A stretch of DNA of 64,000 bases from positions 1 to 64,000 of the forward strand of contig NZ_BCBA01000039.1 in assembly GCF_001320245.1 (NCBI RefSeq). The letters are read 5' to 3'. The notes under the pieces are model-generated. The model saw nothing but the letters and a program-made list of their open reading frames with translations. It searched no databases and was not told the origin of the DNA. Made by a program: the position numbers and the translations under genes. The DNA comes from Pseudomonas sp. NBRC 111124. Its GTDB lineage: Bacteria; Pseudomonadota; Gammaproteobacteria; Pseudomonadales; Pseudomonadaceae. Of the stretch, positions 62,481 to 64,000 are shown in pieces (position 1 is the first letter of the stretch; each line of letters opens with the position of its first letter).

Positions 62481-63298
62481 ACATTCTCCTAAAACCGGAA
62501 TCCCTGGCGAGGACTAGAAAGGAAAGTTAACGATCCCGAAGACCCATCGAGTTTCAAACCCAACTGAACCACTGCGCACTACTGCTTGAAGCGCTATCCA
62601 GAACCATTTCCTCACGAAACCATGGCGCAATTTTCCACGCTGCGCCACCCCCCTCTAAAAATAAGGAAGCGTCCTACAAGACTTAGTTAAAAACAATGGA
62701 CCACACAAGCCATCTCAGTTGCGCCAGTACAACGCTACATCTAATGGAAACAGCTCAGTCGCGGCTCAGACATTGACCTACATCAACACAATCAGCACCC
62801 TCTCAAACCAACTTCCGATATGCACAAGCAACAATATATTTCCAGTCACCCGCACATAATCGGAAGTTTCCTACAAACTCTAAAAATCACCTTTGAAAGA
62901 AAACTCGAAAGCACACTCGGCGCCGACGAGGAATCGGGCCCCATTTACTGCAGGATGCACTCGCCGCTCATTAAACGTCTGAAGAATTTTTTGCGTCGTG
63001 ACGATGGAAACTTCCTACAGCATCAGCTGAGCTTTCCGACTTTATGGCGTTTCGACGACAGGTGCGGGTGCAAGAGGTGCTGGCGGAACTGAGGATGGCA
63101 CGGCGGAGCCGGCTCAAAGAGGAAGAAAAGGAAGCGGTGTCCGCCCGCGACGCCAAGGACGCCGGTGCCGAGCGTGAGGATGGCGGGATCCGACACTGGC
63201 GTGGGGCGCCAGGATGAGATGAGCAAGCTGATGAGTGTACTGGCCACCAAGGCGGCCAAGGATCTGATGGTAGACCTCAAGACTCAGTAAGCCCGTAG
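62481..63298. other. Intergenic stretch upstream of the T6SS cluster
   Basis: About 820 bp with no recognisable conserved gene. The part next to tssB (62481-62900) is AT-richer and should hold the T6SS promoter; no convincing sigma-54 (GG-N10-GC) or sigma-70 element was found. Several short frames occur on both strands. The plus strand from 62820 has two frames separated by one TGA, the second ending DLMVDLKTQ at about 63288, which looks like a decayed gene end. Confidence 0.5.
63044..63217 (+). CDS. Possible small basic protein or gene remnant
   Basis: A 57-codon frame (MAFRRQVRVQEVLAELRMAR, then highly charged) with GC-rich third positions. No ribosome site is clear, no family recognised, and overlapping frames on both strands are also open. 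It may be a remnant. Low confidence. Confidence 0.2.
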   Translation: MAFRRQVRVQEVLAELRMARRSRLKEEEKEAVSARDAKDAGAEREDGGIRHWRGAPG

Positions 63299-63397
63299 CG
63301 GCCTCTTCGCGGGCTCGCCCGCTCCCACAGGGATCACAGGTTCGAATGCTGTGCTTTCTCTGTAGGAGCGGGCGAGCCCGCGAAGGGGCCGGTACAG
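63299..63397. repeat. Inverted pair of REP elements
   Basis: Arms 63299-63331 and about 63360-63397, inverted with a few mismatches; core GCGGGC/GCCCGC as at 8250-8357. It is downstream of the truncated acyl-CoA dehydrogenase gene. Confidence 0.8.
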
Positions 63398-63404
63398 ACT
63401 TACA

Positions 63405-64000
63405 TCACCTTGCGCCGCGCAACATCTCCACCGGCACATACTTGCCGATCTCGTACTTGCCGATTGCCGCCCGATGCACCTCATCCGGCCCATCAGCCAG
63501 GCGCAGTGTCCGCTGCATCGCATACATGTAAGCCAGCGGGAAATCACCACTCACCCCGGCGCCCCCATGCATCTGGATCGCCCGGTCAATCACCTTCAAC
63601 GCCACGTTCGGCGCCACGACCTTGATCTGCGCGATCTCGCTGCGGGCGACCTTGTTGCCGACGGTGTCCATCATGTAAGCCGCCTTCAGCGTCAGCAGGC
63701 GCGCCATGTCGATTTCCATGCGCGAGTCGGCGATCTTGTCGACGTTACCGCCCAGGCGCGCCAATGGCCGGCCGAAGGCCGTGCGTTCAACCGAGCGCTT
63801 GCACATCAGCTCCAGCGCCCGCTCGGCCATGCCGACCGAACGCATGCAATGGTGAATGCGGCCTGGGCCCAGGCGCCCCTGGGCAATCTCGAAACCACGC
63901 CCTTCCCCAAGGATCACGTTTTCATACGGCACCCGCACGTTCTCGAACAGCACTTCGGCATGGCCGTGCGGCGCATCGTCATAACCGAACACCGGCAATG
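63405..64000 (-). CDS. Acyl-CoA dehydrogenase, partial (C-terminal part)
   Basis: The gene runs off the window, so only the last 198 or so residues are present. These show ACAD signatures: FENVRVPYENVILGEGRGFE, RLGPGRIHHCMRSVG, CKRSVERTAFGRPLA, IQMHGGAGVSGDFPLAYMYA and the C-terminal RLADGPDEVH with the glutamate typical of FAD binding. It oxidises an acyl-CoA with FAD, passing electrons to ETF. The substrate is unknown. The stop at 63405 is followed by a REP pair. Confidence 0.92.
   Translation of the reverse strand, partial: LPVFGYDDAPHGHAEVLFENVRVPYENVILGEGRGFEIAQGRLGPGRIHHCMRSVGMAERALELMCKRSVERTAFGRPLARLGGNVDKIADSRMEIDMARLLTLKAAYMMDTVGNKVARSEIAQIKVVAPNVALKVIDRAIQMHGGAGVSGDFPLAYMYAMQRTLRLADGPDEVHRAAIGKYEIGKYVPVEMLRGAR

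Noticed and set aside
62481..62700. Sigma-54 promoter before tssB
   Set aside because: A GTGGCGC...TTGC match was considered, but GG and GC are not 10 bp apart.
62971..63280. Two short minus-strand frames with a hydrophobic start
   Set aside because: They overlap plus-strand frames of equal quality, have no clear ribosome site and no recognised family.
1..64000. tRNA, rRNA, CRISPR, prophage or insertion sequence
   Set aside because: None seen on either strand; the repeats present are REP palindromes, not regularly spaced direct repeats.

Overview
The window is chromosomal DNA of a fluorescent Pseudomonas, most likely the P. putida group. Support: high GC with strong GC3 in most genes, Pseudomonas-type REP palindromes between many operons, an iron-starvation (PvdS-type) promoter, a complete type VI secretion system (T6SS), and a LysR/AraC-rich metabolic gene set. 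No rRNA, tRNA, CRISPR array, transposase or phage gene was seen.

Layout. 0-2.8 kb: LysR regulator divergent from a short-type argC, then a GNAT acetyltransferase. 2.8-8.2 kb: a leftward operon of an AhpD/CMD-fold protein, an acyl-CoA-dehydrogenase/DszC-like flavoprotein and a three-gene ABC importer of the nitrate/sulfonate/taurine class, with a divergent AraC regulator. 8.4-12.2 kb: Rrf2-type regulator divergent from an NDH-2-like flavoprotein, then a chemoreceptor. 12.3-15.4 kb: leftward mbtH / type II thioesterase / isochorismatase-like / DUF1615 lipoprotein unit behind an iron-starvation box, plus a small unknown gene. 15.6-22.5 kb: purU-folD-soxB-soxD-soxA-soxG, a tightly overlapping operon that oxidises sarcosine and handles the released C1 unit on folate. 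22.5-27 kb: LysR, secreted alpha/beta hydrolase, pirin, DUF1330 protein, and a RibBA-like protein whose second domain has lost its zinc site. 27.3-33.4 kb: polyamine-type ABC importer (SBP, two permeases, ATPase), then a LysR gene divergent from a tartrate/malate-type dehydrogenase. 33.4-35.9 kb: a PstS-OmpA fusion behind a Pho box, and a TerC membrane protein.

36-62.5 kb is one leftward T6SS cluster: tssB-tssC-tssK-tssL-OmpA protein-hcp-clpV-vgrG-candidate effector-SUMF1 lipoprotein-PAAR-unknown membrane protein-tssM-tssA-tssF-tssG-tssJ-tssE-TssA/OmpA fusion. All 13 core Tss components and PAAR are present. No Fha, PpkA/PppA or sigma-54 activator gene lies in it. The stretch from the 3' end of vgrG to the 5' end of tssM (about 45.6-51.1 kb) is visibly AT-richer than the rest and reads as an exchangeable effector cassette. 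It is the most novel part of the window. The window ends in a truncated acyl-CoA dehydrogenase gene.

Within the T6SS, TssJ-L-M and the OmpA-domain proteins form the envelope complex, TssA-E-F-G-K the baseplate, TssB/C the sheath, Hcp the tube, VgrG/PAAR the tip carrying the candidate toxin, and ClpV recycles the sheath.
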